From positions 310,001 to 374,000 of the forward strand of contig NZ_PCOV01000003.1 in the NCBI RefSeq assembly GCF_002979435.1: DNA of 64,000 nucleotides. Reading direction: 5' to 3'. Below are positions 41,777 through 50,015 of the stretch, piece by piece; position 1 is the first letter of the stretch; each line of letters begins with the position of its first letter. The notes beneath the pieces were generated by a model, which worked only from the letters and a program-made list of their open reading frames with translations, had not been told where the DNA came from and made no database searches. Position numbers and translations under genes: made by a program. This DNA is from Microbacterium sp. MYb66 (GTDB lineage: Bacteria; Actinomycetota; Actinomycetes; Actinomycetales; Microbacteriaceae).

Positions 41777-42271
41777 ATGTTCGCCACCACGCGAAAATCC
41801 TCCCGCTCGCTCCTCACCGCTCTTGTCGCGACGCCGATGCTGCTGCTCGCTCTCGCCGCCTGTTCGACCGGGACGGGCGGCGCGTCGAGCGCTGCTCCGA
41901 CTGCGGCATCCGGAGGCGGCAGCAGCGCAGCGGACGCGGAGCTCTCCGCCGCCCGTGACGACTACGACCTGAAGCTCGCGGAGTGCATCCGCGGCAAGGG
42001 TTTCGATGTCGCGGACCCGAAGCCCGGCGAGGGTTTCGACAGCGACGACCCGGAGGAGATCACCGCTGCCGGGGAGTGCATGCAAGAGCTCGGCGATCCG
42101 CCCGGGGGAGCGAGCCGCAAGACCGACGCGGAGCATCTCGAGGACATGATCAAGACCGTGGACTGCCTCCGTGGGAAGGGCTACGAGGTCAACGATCCGA
42201 CGATCGAGACGGGCTTCCTGATGCCCGATGACGTGTCCGACGCGGACTTCGAAACCTGCCAGCCCTCCTGA
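41777..42271 (+). CDS. Cysteine-containing lipoprotein B of ABC module 2
   Basis: A 164-residue paralogue of the preceding gene, 46 bp downstream. The signal peptide is almost identical; the mature part repeats the plan [18 protein letters not shown] and [18 protein letters not shown], with [11 protein letters not shown] between and FETCQPS at the end. Four Cys in the mature chain as in copy A. Greatest divergence lies in the linker after the lipobox. The two copies suggest either dosage or divergence toward two ligands. It is followed after 60 bp by the adaptor gene. Confidence 0.85.
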   Translation: MFATTRKSSRSLLTALVATPMLLLALAACSTGTGGASSAAPTAASGGGSSAADAELSAARDDYDLKLAECIRGKGFDVADPKPGEGFDSDDPEEITAAGECMQELGDPPGGASRKTDAEHLEDMIKTVDCLRGKGYEVNDPTIETGFLMPDDVSDADFETCQPS

Positions 42272-42331
42272 CGCCACCGACCCACCTGCGCAGGGAGATC
42301 TCCTGTCGCAGCGAGACAAGAGGAACCGCAC

Positions 42332-43507
42332 ATGAACGACAACGCAGACCAGACGGAACGGGAAGATCCCGCCGCCGATCCCGACATCTTCGAGAGCGAG
42401 GAGACGGACGAAGAACCGCGACCGCGCAAGCGTCGCGGAGTGGCGATAGCCGTCAGCGTGGCAGTGGTGATGATCGCGGCCGCCGCCGGCATGGCGATCG
42501 TCGCCGCCCTGAACAACGACAAGGGAGCGGCCGCGGAGAAGCCGACCGTCGCACTCACCACCGCCGCCGTCACCAAGGGCGACGTCACCGTCGAGACCCA
42601 GGCGCAGGGCACCCTGGAGTATGCAGGGCAGCGGCCGGTGAGCTCGGGCCTGACCGGTGTGGTGACATCGCTGCCCGCGGTCGGTTCGCTCATCGGCACC
42701 GGGGGTACCCTCTACACCGTCAACACCGCCCCGGTGGTCCTGATGTCCGGGGCGATGCCCGCCTGGCGCGACTTCACCACCGGGATGTCCAAGGGCGAGG
42801 ACGTCCGTCAACTCGAAACGAATCTGGCGGCCTTCGGTGTGTTCAGTGGAGATGTGGATACGGAGTTCACCGCGAAGACGGCCGACGCGATCAGGAAGCT
42901 GCAGAAGAGCCAGGGAGTCGAGCAGACCGGCACGCTGAGCTCCAAAGCGGTCATGTTCAGTACCGAGGACCTCCGCGTCGCCGAGCTGAAGACCACCGTC
43001 GGGGCTTCCGTCTCCGAGGGGACGGAGATGTTCCAGGCCTCCGCCAACAGCAAGGTCGTGACCGTGAACCTCAAGCTCTCCGACCAGGCGCTCGCCGTTC
43101 CCGGTGCTGCGGTCACCGTCGGGCTGCCGACCGGCACCGAGACCGCCGGTGCGGTGGCCAGCGTCGGAGTTCCCACCGAACAGGCCGGAGCCGACGAGAG
43201 CGCGGCGAAGACCGTCGTGCTCCCGGTGGTGATCACCCTCGCCGATCAGGCCGCGACGGGAGACCTGCAGCGCGCGACCGTTTCGGTGCGCTTCTCCAGC
43301 GCGCAGAGCGGCGACCTCCTGACGGTCCCCGTCGAGGCGCTCGTCGCCATCGACGACAGTTCGTTCGCCGTCGAGGTCCCCGGCAAGGGCAAGGAGGGCG
43401 CCTCGAAGCGCGTTCCGGTCACCACCGGCATCTTCGCATCCGGGCGGGTCGCGATCACCGGAGACGGGATCGCCGAGGGAGTGAAGGTCATGGTGCCGAA
43501 GCGATGA
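42332..43507 (+). CDS. Membrane-anchored adaptor with peptidoglycan-binding domain, module 2
   Basis: A 391-residue paralogue of the adaptor at 24.5 kb, with a longer acidic cytoplasmic N-terminus (about 35 residues, [20 protein letters not shown]). One membrane helix ([20 protein letters not shown]), barrel/lipoyl segment ([20 protein letters not shown]), PG_binding_1 domain ([32 protein letters not shown]), then C-terminal adaptor strands ([20 protein letters not shown]). It overlaps the ATPase gene by ATGA. Outer-face component of a MacAB-like exporter. Confidence 0.88.
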   Translation: MNDNADQTEREDPAADPDIFESEETDEEPRPRKRRGVAIAVSVAVVMIAAAAGMAIVAALNNDKGAAAEKPTVALTTAAVTKGDVTVETQAQGTLEYAGQRPVSSGLTGVVTSLPAVGSLIGTGGTLYTVNTAPVVLMSGAMPAWRDFTTGMSKGEDVRQLETNLAAFGVFSGDVDTEFTAKTADAIRKLQKSQGVEQTGTLSSKAVMFSTEDLRVAELKTTVGASVSEGTEMFQASANSKVVTVNLKLSDQALAVPGAAVTVGLPTGTETAGAVASVGVPTEQAGADESAAKTVVLPVVITLADQAATGDLQRATVSVRFSSAQSGDLLTVPVEALVAIDDSSFAVEVPGKGKEGASKRVPVTTGIFASGRVAITGDGIAEGVKVMVPKR

Positions 43508-44199
43508 ATGACGTCATCCGTCTCGAGAATCTCGGCCGCAGCTACGGGTCACCCCCTGTCCATGCGCTCGCCGGGGTCAGTCTGACCGTCGAGCGCGGCG
43601 AGTTCGTCGCGATCGTCGGGCCCAGCGGCTCAGGCAAGTCCACGATGCTGAACGTGATCGGCACGCTCGATCGTCCGAACACCGGCAAGGCGTTCATCGA
43701 CGGCACCGACGTGCAGGCGCTGTCGGACGCCGAGCTCTCCGCGCTCCGTGGCTACCGGATCGGCTTCGTCTTCCAGCAGTTCCACCTGAGCGAGGGGGTC
43801 ACCGCGATCGACAACGTCGCCGACGGCCTGCTCTATGCCGGTGTGCCGCGTCGGGAACGCCGGGAGCGCGCCATCGCCGCCCTGAAGAGGGTCGGCCTCG
43901 GCCACCGGCTTACCCACAAGCCGAACCAGATGTCGGGAGGTGAGCGTCAGCGCGTCGCCATCGCCCGCGCGGTGGTCGGCAATCCGCCGCTGCTCCTCGC
44001 GGACGAGCCGACGGGCAACCTCGACTCCCATTCGGGCGAGAGCATCATCCAGCTGCTCCACGACCTGAATCGGAGCGGCACCACGGTCGTGGTCATCACC
44101 CATGACGCCGAGCTTGCGGCTCGTCTTCCTCGTCGCATCGCGATCAAGGACGGGACGCTGGTCTCCGACAGCCGCACTGCGCAGGAGGTCGCCGCATGA
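43504..44199 (+). CDS. ABC transporter ATP-binding protein (MacB/LolD type), module 2
   Basis: A 231-residue ATPase: Walker [11 protein letters not shown]-loop [18 protein letters not shown], signature [15 protein letters not shown], Walker [15 protein letters not shown]-loop [12 protein letters not shown]. Closely similar to the module-1 ATPase (same [22 protein letters not shown] segment). ATGA overlaps on both sides. Confidence 0.95.
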   Translation: MNDVIRLENLGRSYGSPPVHALAGVSLTVERGEFVAIVGPSGSGKSTMLNVIGTLDRPNTGKAFIDGTDVQALSDAELSALRGYRIGFVFQQFHLSEGVTAIDNVADGLLYAGVPRRERRERAIAALKRVGLGHRLTHKPNQMSGGERQRVAIARAVVGNPPLLLADEPTGNLDSHSGESIIQLLHDLNRSGTTVVVITHDAELAARLPRRIAIKDGTLVSDSRTAQEVAA

Positions 44200-45422
44200 C
44201 CGGCCCGGTGCCCACCGGCGGGAGGGACAGATCGGCACCGCGGAAGCTCCGTTCCCGCCTGCGTGCGGACGACGTCGCCTATCTCGGCTCTGCCGGGCTG
44301 CGGGCGCGGCCGGCCCGGGCCGTCCTGTCCGCTCTCGGCATCGCCATCGGCATCGCGGCGATGATCGCGGTCGTCGGGATCTCGGCGTCGAGCCAGGAGC
44401 GGCTGAACTCTCAGCTCGCCTCGCTCGGGACGAATCTGCTGACGGCGAAGGCCGGGTCGTCGAACGGTACGCCGGTGCCGTTCCCGAGCGACGCGTCCTT
44501 GCGCGTGGAGCGCATCACCGGGGTCGAGTCCGCGACGGCGACCGCCGATCTGAAGACGGTCGCCGTGTATCGGAACTCGAAGATCAACCCGGAGCTGACA
44601 GGCGGGTTGACGGTCACCACGACCGAGCTCGACCTGCTCGATGTCGTGGGGGGCGAGGTCACGGCGGGTGAATGGCTGAATCCGGCGACGGCGACCCTGC
44701 CGACGGCGGTTCTCGGGGCCACGGCCGCGCAGCGCCTCGGGGTGGTGGAACCGGGGACGCAGATCTGGCTCGGAGGTCGCAACGTCACCGTGGTGGGGGT
44801 CCTCGCGCCGATCAAGCTGGCTCAGGAGCTCGACTCCGCGGCACTCATCGGAATGCCGGCGGCGGCCAGCGCCTTCGGCTACGACGATGCCCCGACCCGC
44901 GTGTACGAGCGCTCGTCGGACGAGACCGTCGCGAGCGTCAGCACTCTCATGGCTGCGTCGATCCAACCGGCGAGTCCGTCGAGCGTCGAGGTGTCCCGTC
45001 CGTCGGACGTGCTGGCGGCGAAGGCCGCGGCGGACGACGCGTTCACCGGACTTCTGCTCGCGCTGGGCTCGATCGCTCTGCTCGTCGGAGGTATCGGGGT
45101 CGCGAACACGATGGTCATCTCGGTGCTGGAGCGCCGTCGGGAGATCGGACTGCGTCGGGCTCTGGGGGCCACGCGCAGTCACATCCGGTTGCAGTTCCTC
45201 GCCGAGGCTCTGCTGCTCTCGGCGCTCGGCGGGCTCGCCGGAGCCGTGATCGGGTCGGGGGTCAGCGCCCTCATCGCCCTGGCGAACGGGTGGGTGCCCG
45301 TCATCCCGCCGCTCGTGCTCGTCGCGGGAGTCAGTGCGACGCTCGTGATCGGGGCGATCGCAGGCCTGTATCCGGCGATCCGTGCGGCGCGCACGCCGCC
45401 CACGGTGGCGTTGAGCAGCTGA
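44196..45422 (+). CDS. MacB-like FtsX-domain permease, module 2
   Basis: A 408-residue permease: N-terminal basic stretch, helix 1 ([18 protein letters not shown]), extracellular MacB domain (about 75-275), then three helices with [20 protein letters not shown] and [14 protein letters not shown]. It parallels the permease at 26.2 kb segment by segment (AALSALGVAVGIAA / [14 protein letters not shown]). Last gene of the operon and followed by a clear terminator. Confidence 0.94.
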   Translation: MTGPVPTGGRDRSAPRKLRSRLRADDVAYLGSAGLRARPARAVLSALGIAIGIAAMIAVVGISASSQERLNSQLASLGTNLLTAKAGSSNGTPVPFPSDASLRVERITGVESATATADLKTVAVYRNSKINPELTGGLTVTTTELDLLDVVGGEVTAGEWLNPATATLPTAVLGATAAQRLGVVEPGTQIWLGGRNVTVVGVLAPIKLAQELDSAALIGMPAAASAFGYDDAPTRVYERSSDETVASVSTLMAASIQPASPSSVEVSRPSDVLAAKAAADDAFTGLLLALGSIALLVGGIGVANTMVISVLERRREIGLRRALGATRSHIRLQFLAEALLLSALGGLAGAVIGSGVSALIALANGWVPVIPPLVLVAGVSATLVIGAIAGLYPAIRAARTPPTVALSS

Positions 45423-45444
45423 GGCCGGACGCCGGCGGAGCGAC

Positions 45445-45473
45445 CCCCTGACCTCCTGCGAGGTCAGGGGTTT
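45445..45473 (+). terminator. Terminator after ABC module 2
   Basis: CCCCTGACCTC, CTGC, GAGGTCAGGGG, TTT: a perfect 11-bp stem with a tetraloop and short T-run, 22 bases after the stop. Confidence 0.92.
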
Positions 45474-45567
45474 CGGCGTCTTCGGGCCCCCTCTGCGGAT
45501 GCTCGCGCGCGGCCTCAGATCGCTCGGTCTTGTTCGGGCCGCGGAAACGGCTCGCCGTCCGAGCGTC

Positions 45568-46896
45568 TCAGCGCTCGCCGCGATCGTGCCGCCACGGCGC
45601 CGTCAGACGGTGCCAGAGATTCGGTGGCGACGTCTCATCCGGTGCCGAGGGCAGGGCGACGGCGAACTGCACGATCTCCTCCGCGCCGTGATGCACGACG
45701 CGGTAGAGGGCGGTTCCGATCAGCACGCCGAGGGCGATCGACATGACCGAGACGAGTGCGGCGATGAAGTCGGTGAGACCGCCGTCGGTGGCGACCGCCT
45801 CGGTGAGTCCGACCAGTCCTGCGGCTCCGGGGACGAGGAGCCAGAACGCGGGCAGGAACGTGAGCTGCGACGGTGCCCCGTGCCGGAGTCCCGCGATCCA
45901 GAAGACGACGGGGGTCATCACGAGAGCGCCGACGAAGCCGCCGACGGTCGGGCCGACGAACTCGTTCCCGGCCCACTGTCCCGCATAGGCGACCGCGAGG
46001 GCGATCAGCACCCAGCCGAAGGTCGACGGCGGGGCGGAGAAGTGCAGGTAGTTGCCGAGCGCGAAGACCAGGATCCCGATGATGGCGACCCACCACGGCA
46101 GCGGCGAGCTCGCCTCCAAGGGTTCGTACGACCGCGACTCCACGCCCACGACGGTGCCGGCGGCGAGGATGCCGAACGCCAGCAGGGCGAGCTGCACGAA
46201 GCCGTAGACCAGCCGCGCGGCGCCCGAGATCATCTGCCCGGCCGCCAGCTCGACGGTCGCCGTGGTCAGCACGCCGCCGGGGAGGAACGTCACCAGCGGT
46301 GCGATGAGCAGTCGGATCGGGTCGCCGATCTCGATCACCTCGGCCAGGAGGAAGACCGCCGCGGCGCACACGAACGCGGCGGCGATGGGCAGGATCAGCT
46401 GGAGCGTCGGGGACCGCACCAGCTTGAGCAGTCCGATGCCGAAGCCGAGCACGAACGCCACGATCACGCCCTGCCAGGTCGGCGCGAGCAGCAGGGCGAG
46501 GCCGGTGGTCAGGATCGCGTGCCCGAGGGTGCGCGTGAACCAGTGGAGCCGCGGGCGCATCGCCCCGATCTCGTTCAGGCGCCGGATGCCGTCGAGCGGC
46601 GGGATCGACCCTGTCCGCGCCTGGCCGATCAGCTCGTACAGTGCGGCGATCTGATCGAAGCGGAACGAGGCGTTCGTGGCGGAGCGGATCGCGACGCGGG
46701 ACTCCTCCGACTCCCCGGTCTCGACGAGGATGATCGTCGGCAGCACCACGAAGTCGGCGTCGCCGCCGCCATAGGCCTTCGCGACATCGGTCATCGTGTC
46801 GCGGATGCGGTCGACCGATTCGGCCGAGGCGTTCATGCCCTGCGCCAGCCCGAGCAGGAACTGGCGCAGGGCCGAGCGGTCGACGGCCTCGGTCAT
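45568..46896 (-). CDS. Threonine/serine exporter family protein (ThrE-like)
   Basis: A 442-residue protein. The N-terminal soluble ThrE domain (LGLAQGMNASAESVDRIRDT, ATNASFRFDQIAALYELIGQ) is followed by about ten helices made of a ThrE and a ThrE_2-like half (GVIVAFVLGFGIGLLKL, LLIAPLVTFLPGGVLTTATV, PGAAGLVGLTEAVATDGG). This fused two-part form is the actinobacterial ThrE plan. It starts one base after the end of the Dcu carrier gene and is last in the dipeptidase/carrier operon, so amino-acid efflux is coupled to the others. Exported substrate is probably threonine or serine, by family. Confidence 0.92.
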   Translation of the reverse strand: MTEAVDRSALRQFLLGLAQGMNASAESVDRIRDTMTDVAKAYGGGDADFVVLPTIILVETGESEESRVAIRSATNASFRFDQIAALYELIGQARTGSIPPLDGIRRLNEIGAMRPRLHWFTRTLGHAILTTGLALLLAPTWQGVIVAFVLGFGIGLLKLVRSPTLQLILPIAAAFVCAAAVFLLAEVIEIGDPIRLLIAPLVTFLPGGVLTTATVELAAGQMISGAARLVYGFVQLALLAFGILAAGTVVGVESRSYEPLEASSPLPWWVAIIGILVFALGNYLHFSAPPSTFGWVLIALAVAYAGQWAGNEFVGPTVGGFVGALVMTPVVFWIAGLRHGAPSQLTFLPAFWLLVPGAAGLVGLTEAVATDGGLTDFIAALVSVMSIALGVLIGTALYRVVHHGAEEIVQFAVALPSAPDETSPPNLWHRLTAPWRHDRGER

Positions 46897-46897
46897 G

Positions 46898-48253
46898 TCA
46901 CGCGAACAGGAACGACAGCGTCACTCCGACGACGATCGCGACGCCGATGTAGACGAGGTTCGGGAGCTGGAACGAGTGGTCGAAGACGAACTTGCCCATC
47001 TTCGTCGTCCCGGTCTGGTCGAACGCCACCGTGGCGACCTGGCTGCCGTTGGCCGGCAGCGTGTAGATCCCCATGGTCGCGGGCCACAGTCCCACGAGGA
47101 GCGAGGCCGGGAGGCCGATCGTGATGCCGATCGGCACGATCGCGTTCGTCGCACTCGATTGGCTCGTGGTGAGCATCGCGACCGCGAAGAGCGCGAGGGC
47201 GAAAAGCAGCGCCCCGAGGAACGCCGACGATCCGGAGACCACCGACCCGAGACCGTCGACGATCAGGGTCTGGTTGGCGGCGACGAACGTGTTGGCGAGC
47301 CAGGCGATGCCGAAGAGGGCGATGGCTCCGACGATGCCGGCGGGGAAGGTGGGCTGCTTGGGGACGTCGGCCGCCTTGACCTTGCAGAAGACGAAGATCA
47401 GTGCCGCGATGATGCCCATCGTGACCTCGATGATGACGGTCACGCTGAGCCGTACCGGGTCGCCGTCGTCGTTGGTGCCGATGACCGGACGCAGTCCTTC
47501 GAAGAGGCCGAAGAGCACGATGACGCCGACGCCGATGAGAAAGAGGGTGGCGGAGAGCACGGCGGTCTTGGGGAGCTTGTTCTCGTGCGCGTCGACGGTC
47601 GGCGGCTTAATCTGGTGCTCGGCCAGGCGGCGCTGGAACTCCGGGTCGTCGTCGAGGTCCTTGCCGTGCCGCATCATGACGAGCGCGGCGACGAAGAGAC
47701 CGGCGATGGATGCCGGCCACATGATCAGCAGCAGTCCACCGAGGTCGACCCCCTGCGGGGCGAGCAGCACCACCATCGAGGCGGTCGCGGCGGAGACGGG
47801 GGAGCAGAGGATGCCCACCTGCGACGCGACCGCGGAGACGGAGAGCGCGCGCTCGGGGCGGATCTTCTGCTGGTACGAGACGTCGTAGATGACGGGAAGC
47901 AGCGGGTAGAAGATGTTTCCGGTTCCTGCGCCGACGGTGAAGAGGAACGACATCGCCGGGGCGAGGAACACCACGGATTTCGGCTTGCGCCTGATCACCT
48001 TCGCTGCGACCGACACCATCCAGTCGATGCCGCCGGCGGCTTGCATGGTCGATGCCGCGGTGATGACCGTGATGACGATGAAGACCGCGTCGACCGGGGC
48101 GTTCCCCGGAGCCTCGCCGAATACGAAGATGAGGATGGCGACACCCACCAGGCCCCAGACGCCCAGGCCGATCCCGCTCGTGCGGGTGCCCATGTAGATG
48201 GCGCCGACGACGATGATCAGCTGGGCGAGGAGGATCCACACGTTGTCGTTCAT
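46898..48253 (-). CDS. Dcu-family (DcuA/DcuB) C4-dicarboxylate carrier
   Basis: A 451-residue carrier with about 11 helices. Hallmark Dcu segments are visible: GIGLGVWGLVGVAILIFVFG, ITAASTMQAAGGIDWMV, FLFTVGAGTGNIFYPLLPVI, SAVASQVGILCSPVSAATAS and the C-terminal TTSQSSATNAIVPIG. The family exchanges aspartate, fumarate, malate and succinate. The peptidase E gene upstream (ATGA overlap) releases aspartate from Asp-X dipeptides, so the carrier may move aspartate or its C4 products. Start MNDNVWIL at 48253. Confidence 0.92.
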   Translation of the reverse strand: MNDNVWILLAQLIIVVGAIYMGTRTSGIGLGVWGLVGVAILIFVFGEAPGNAPVDAVFIVITVITAASTMQAAGGIDWMVSVAAKVIRRKPKSVVFLAPAMSFLFTVGAGTGNIFYPLLPVIYDVSYQQKIRPERALSVSAVASQVGILCSPVSAATASMVVLLAPQGVDLGGLLLIMWPASIAGLFVAALVMMRHGKDLDDDPEFQRRLAEHQIKPPTVDAHENKLPKTAVLSATLFLIGVGVIVLFGLFEGLRPVIGTNDDGDPVRLSVTVIIEVTMGIIAALIFVFCKVKAADVPKQPTFPAGIVGAIALFGIAWLANTFVAANQTLIVDGLGSVVSGSSAFLGALLFALALFAVAMLTTSQSSATNAIVPIGITIGLPASLLVGLWPATMGIYTLPANGSQVATVAFDQTGTTKMGKFVFDHSFQLPNLVYIGVAIVVGVTLSFLFA

Positions 48254-48990
48254 GACGACGGTCCCGCAACGATCGGTGCCGACCCGGTGAGCACCTTCGT
48301 CGGCAGCTCGGTCTCGACGATCTTCCCGTCGATTGCCTCCACCCGCAGCGCGAGAGCATCCTCGACCGGGCTGATCGCGGTGACGAACTCGGAGTTCTCG
48401 AAGTGCAGCGACTGCAGGTTGCCGACCGCGTAGCCGGTGGAGAGCTCGCCGCTCAGCAGGGAAGCGTGGAAGAGGGGGCGGCGCTGGTCCTCGGCGTCGT
48501 AGTGCGGGCAGAAGCTGCCGTGCAGGAACCCGAGCCCCTCGGGGAGCACCTGGAGGGTCGGCCCGTAGCTGTCGGTCGTGCCGCCCTCGAACCAGCAGAT
48601 GCCGCCGGCGCTGCCGCCGGTGAACACCACGTTCGAGTCGGGGTCCTCCCACATCTCGCGCATGATCTCGTCGAGACCCTGCCGCTTCCAGACGTCGAGC
48701 ATGTTGGCCGTGTTGCCGCCGCCGACGTGGATCACGTCGAAGCCCTTCACGAACCGCGCCAGGTCGTCCACCGCGCGATGGAACAGCGGCAGGTGGTGCG
48801 GTGCGCACCGGTCGGAGTCGTACGTCGAATAGAAGCTCACGATGTACGCGGCGTCATCGCCGGTCGCCGTGCCGACGAAGAGGACCCGTGGGCGCTCCTT
48901 GCCGGTGAGCTCGAGGATGTAGTCGTGCGTCGGATCTTTCCGGCGCTCCATCATGGCCTTCCCGGCCCCGGTTGCGACGACGTGCGACAT
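48250..48990 (-). CDS. pepE: Peptidase E (S51), aspartyl dipeptidase
   Basis: A 246-residue S51 peptidase. The nucleophile Ser is in the elbow VVFTGGSAGGICWFEGG; VIHVGGGNTANML, LGFLHGSFCPHYDAEDQR with the catalytic His, and VEAIDGKIVE near the end follow family order. Family enzymes cleave Asp-X dipeptides in the cytoplasm. First gene of the operon pepE / Dcu carrier / ThrE; AGGTGGGGG lies upstream of the ATG. Cyanophycinase-like specificity is less likely because of its short length and no signal peptide. Confidence 0.92.
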   Translation of the reverse strand: MSHVVATGAGKAMMERRKDPTHDYILELTGKERPRVLFVGTATGDDAAYIVSFYSTYDSDRCAPHHLPLFHRAVDDLARFVKGFDVIHVGGGNTANMLDVWKRQGLDEIMREMWEDPDSNVVFTGGSAGGICWFEGGTTDSYGPTLQVLPEGLGFLHGSFCPHYDAEDQRRPLFHASLLSGELSTGYAVGNLQSLHFENSEFVTAISPVEDALALRVEAIDGKIVETELPTKVLTGSAPIVAGPSS

Positions 48991-49094
48991 GCCCCCACCT
49001 CTCGACGACTGCGAATGCGCTCAACCTAGTGGTGCTCCGCAGCCCTCGTCCAGAGGACGTTCGTCCAGGGCGGGTGAGGGGGGTGATCCGGTCG

Positions 49095-49832
49095 TCAGGC
49101 GTTCAACCGCGCGGTCGTGACCAGTCCTTCGAGAAGGGGGAGCGTCCGTCCGCGCGGCCCTTCGGGACGGATGCCGAGGACATCCGCGAGTTCGAGAGCC
49201 AGGGCGGCGTGGCCGGTGGCGCTCGGGTGGAACGGATCGTTCATCAGACCCCACGGCACACCACCGGCGCCGAGCTCGGCGAATCTCGCGAACTGGTCGA
49301 CGAGGATCACGTCCTCACTCGACGCGACCTCCCGCACCGCTTCCGCGAACTCCCCGATCCGCGCGCGCTCCGGGGCGTTGGCGACGTCGATCGCGGGCGG
49401 CGTCTGCAGCACGGGGACGGCCCCGAGCGCACGCACGCGTGCGACGAAGTCCCGCAGCGAGGCCGCGTAGTCCGCCGCCGAGATGACCTCGCGCGGTCCG
49501 CCGTCGGAGGCGTCGTTGGTGCCGATCATGAGAGTCACGACGTCGGGGTGCCATGACGCGACCCGACGGTCCCAGTCGTCGAGGAGGTCGACGATGCGGT
49601 TGCCGCTGATCGCGGTGTTGAGCACGATGTCGCGCACCCGCTCCAGCTCGCCGCGGATCAGTTCGTGCAGGTGCTCGGGGTAACTGCGGCCGCCCTGCGT
49701 GTGCACCAGTCCGTGGGTGATCGAGTCGCCCGTGATGACCCAGTTCAGCGGCTCCGGGGCCGCGAGTGCGGCGGCGATGCGGCGGAGGTCGGAGGCGGCG
49801 GATGCGGGAGCGGAGGAGTCGGCGTTCGGCAC
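49095..49832 (-). CDS. SGNH/GDSL hydrolase
   Basis: A 245-residue single-domain esterase. Block I ITGDSITHG with catalytic Ser, block II NTAISGNRI (Gly), block III LMIGTNDAS (Asn), and block V DPFHPSATGH with the catalytic Asp/His. No signal peptide. The GTG start at 49832 follows a TAGGCT -10 box. It is divergent from the Cmx-like exporter. Acts on acyl or acetyl esters; substrate unknown, deacetylation of small molecules or glycans is possible. Confidence 0.92.
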   Translation of the reverse strand: MPNADSSAPASAASDLRRIAAALAAPEPLNWVITGDSITHGLVHTQGGRSYPEHLHELIRGELERVRDIVLNTAISGNRIVDLLDDWDRRVASWHPDVVTLMIGTNDASDGGPREVISAADYAASLRDFVARVRALGAVPVLQTPPAIDVANAPERARIGEFAEAVREVASSEDVILVDQFARFAELGAGGVPWGLMNDPFHPSATGHAALALELADVLGIRPEGPRGRTLPLLEGLVTTARLNA

Positions 49833-49839
49833 GGATCAG

Positions 49840-49845
49840 AGCCTA
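49840..49845 (-). promoter_or_regulatory. -10 box TAGGCT, leaderless SGNH gene
   Basis: On the minus strand TAGGCT ends seven bases before the GTG at 49832. Confidence 0.5.
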
Positions 49846-49864
49846 TCGGCCGGGCGCGGTGGGT

Positions 49865-49870
49865 TACGGT
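49865..49870 (+). promoter_or_regulatory. -10 box TACGGT, leaderless start of the 8-codon leader ORF
   Basis: TACGGT ends six bases before the GTG at 49877, the same geometry as the other leaderless genes of this window, so transcription should begin at this short ORF. Confidence 0.55.
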
Positions 49871-49876
49871 GGAGGC

Positions 49877-49903
49877 GTGAGTCCGGAATCCGACAGACCG
49901 TAG
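49877..49903 (+). CDS. Putative 8-residue leader peptide of the Cmx-like exporter
   Basis: GTG to TAG, encoding V(M)SPESDRP. It starts six bases after a TANNNT box, so it would be the first ORF of the exporter transcript, 112 bases ahead of the exporter ATG. Downstream lie overlapping stems (49909-49915 with 49945-49951; 49914-49919 with 49927-49932). Chloramphenicol-exporter genes of actinobacteria are known to be induced by ribosome stalling on short leader ORFs, so an attenuator is plausible. Length alone cannot prove it is translated. Confidence 0.4.
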   Translation: MSPESDRP

Positions 49904-49908
49904 ATCGC

Positions 49909-49951
49909 GGGTCGAGTGCGCGTCGTGCACTCCCCGCATCCCTGTCGACCC
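49909..49951 (+). promoter_or_regulatory. Competing RNA stems in the exporter leader
   Basis: GGGTCGA (49909-49915) can pair with TCGACCC (49945-49951), while GAGTGC (49914-49919) can pair with GCACTC (49927-49932). The two helices share bases 49914-49915 and could nest or compete, as in attenuators. Confidence 0.45.
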
Positions 49952-50015
49952 TTCTTCCCGCTCGCCGTTCCCCGCATGCTGCGGCGCGACCGGCGTCTCC
50001 TCGTCTGGATGCTCC

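Noticed and set aside
49877..49903. Alternative: the short ORF is the start of a longer CDS
   Set aside because: It ends in TAG after eight codons and the exporter's own start is in another position.
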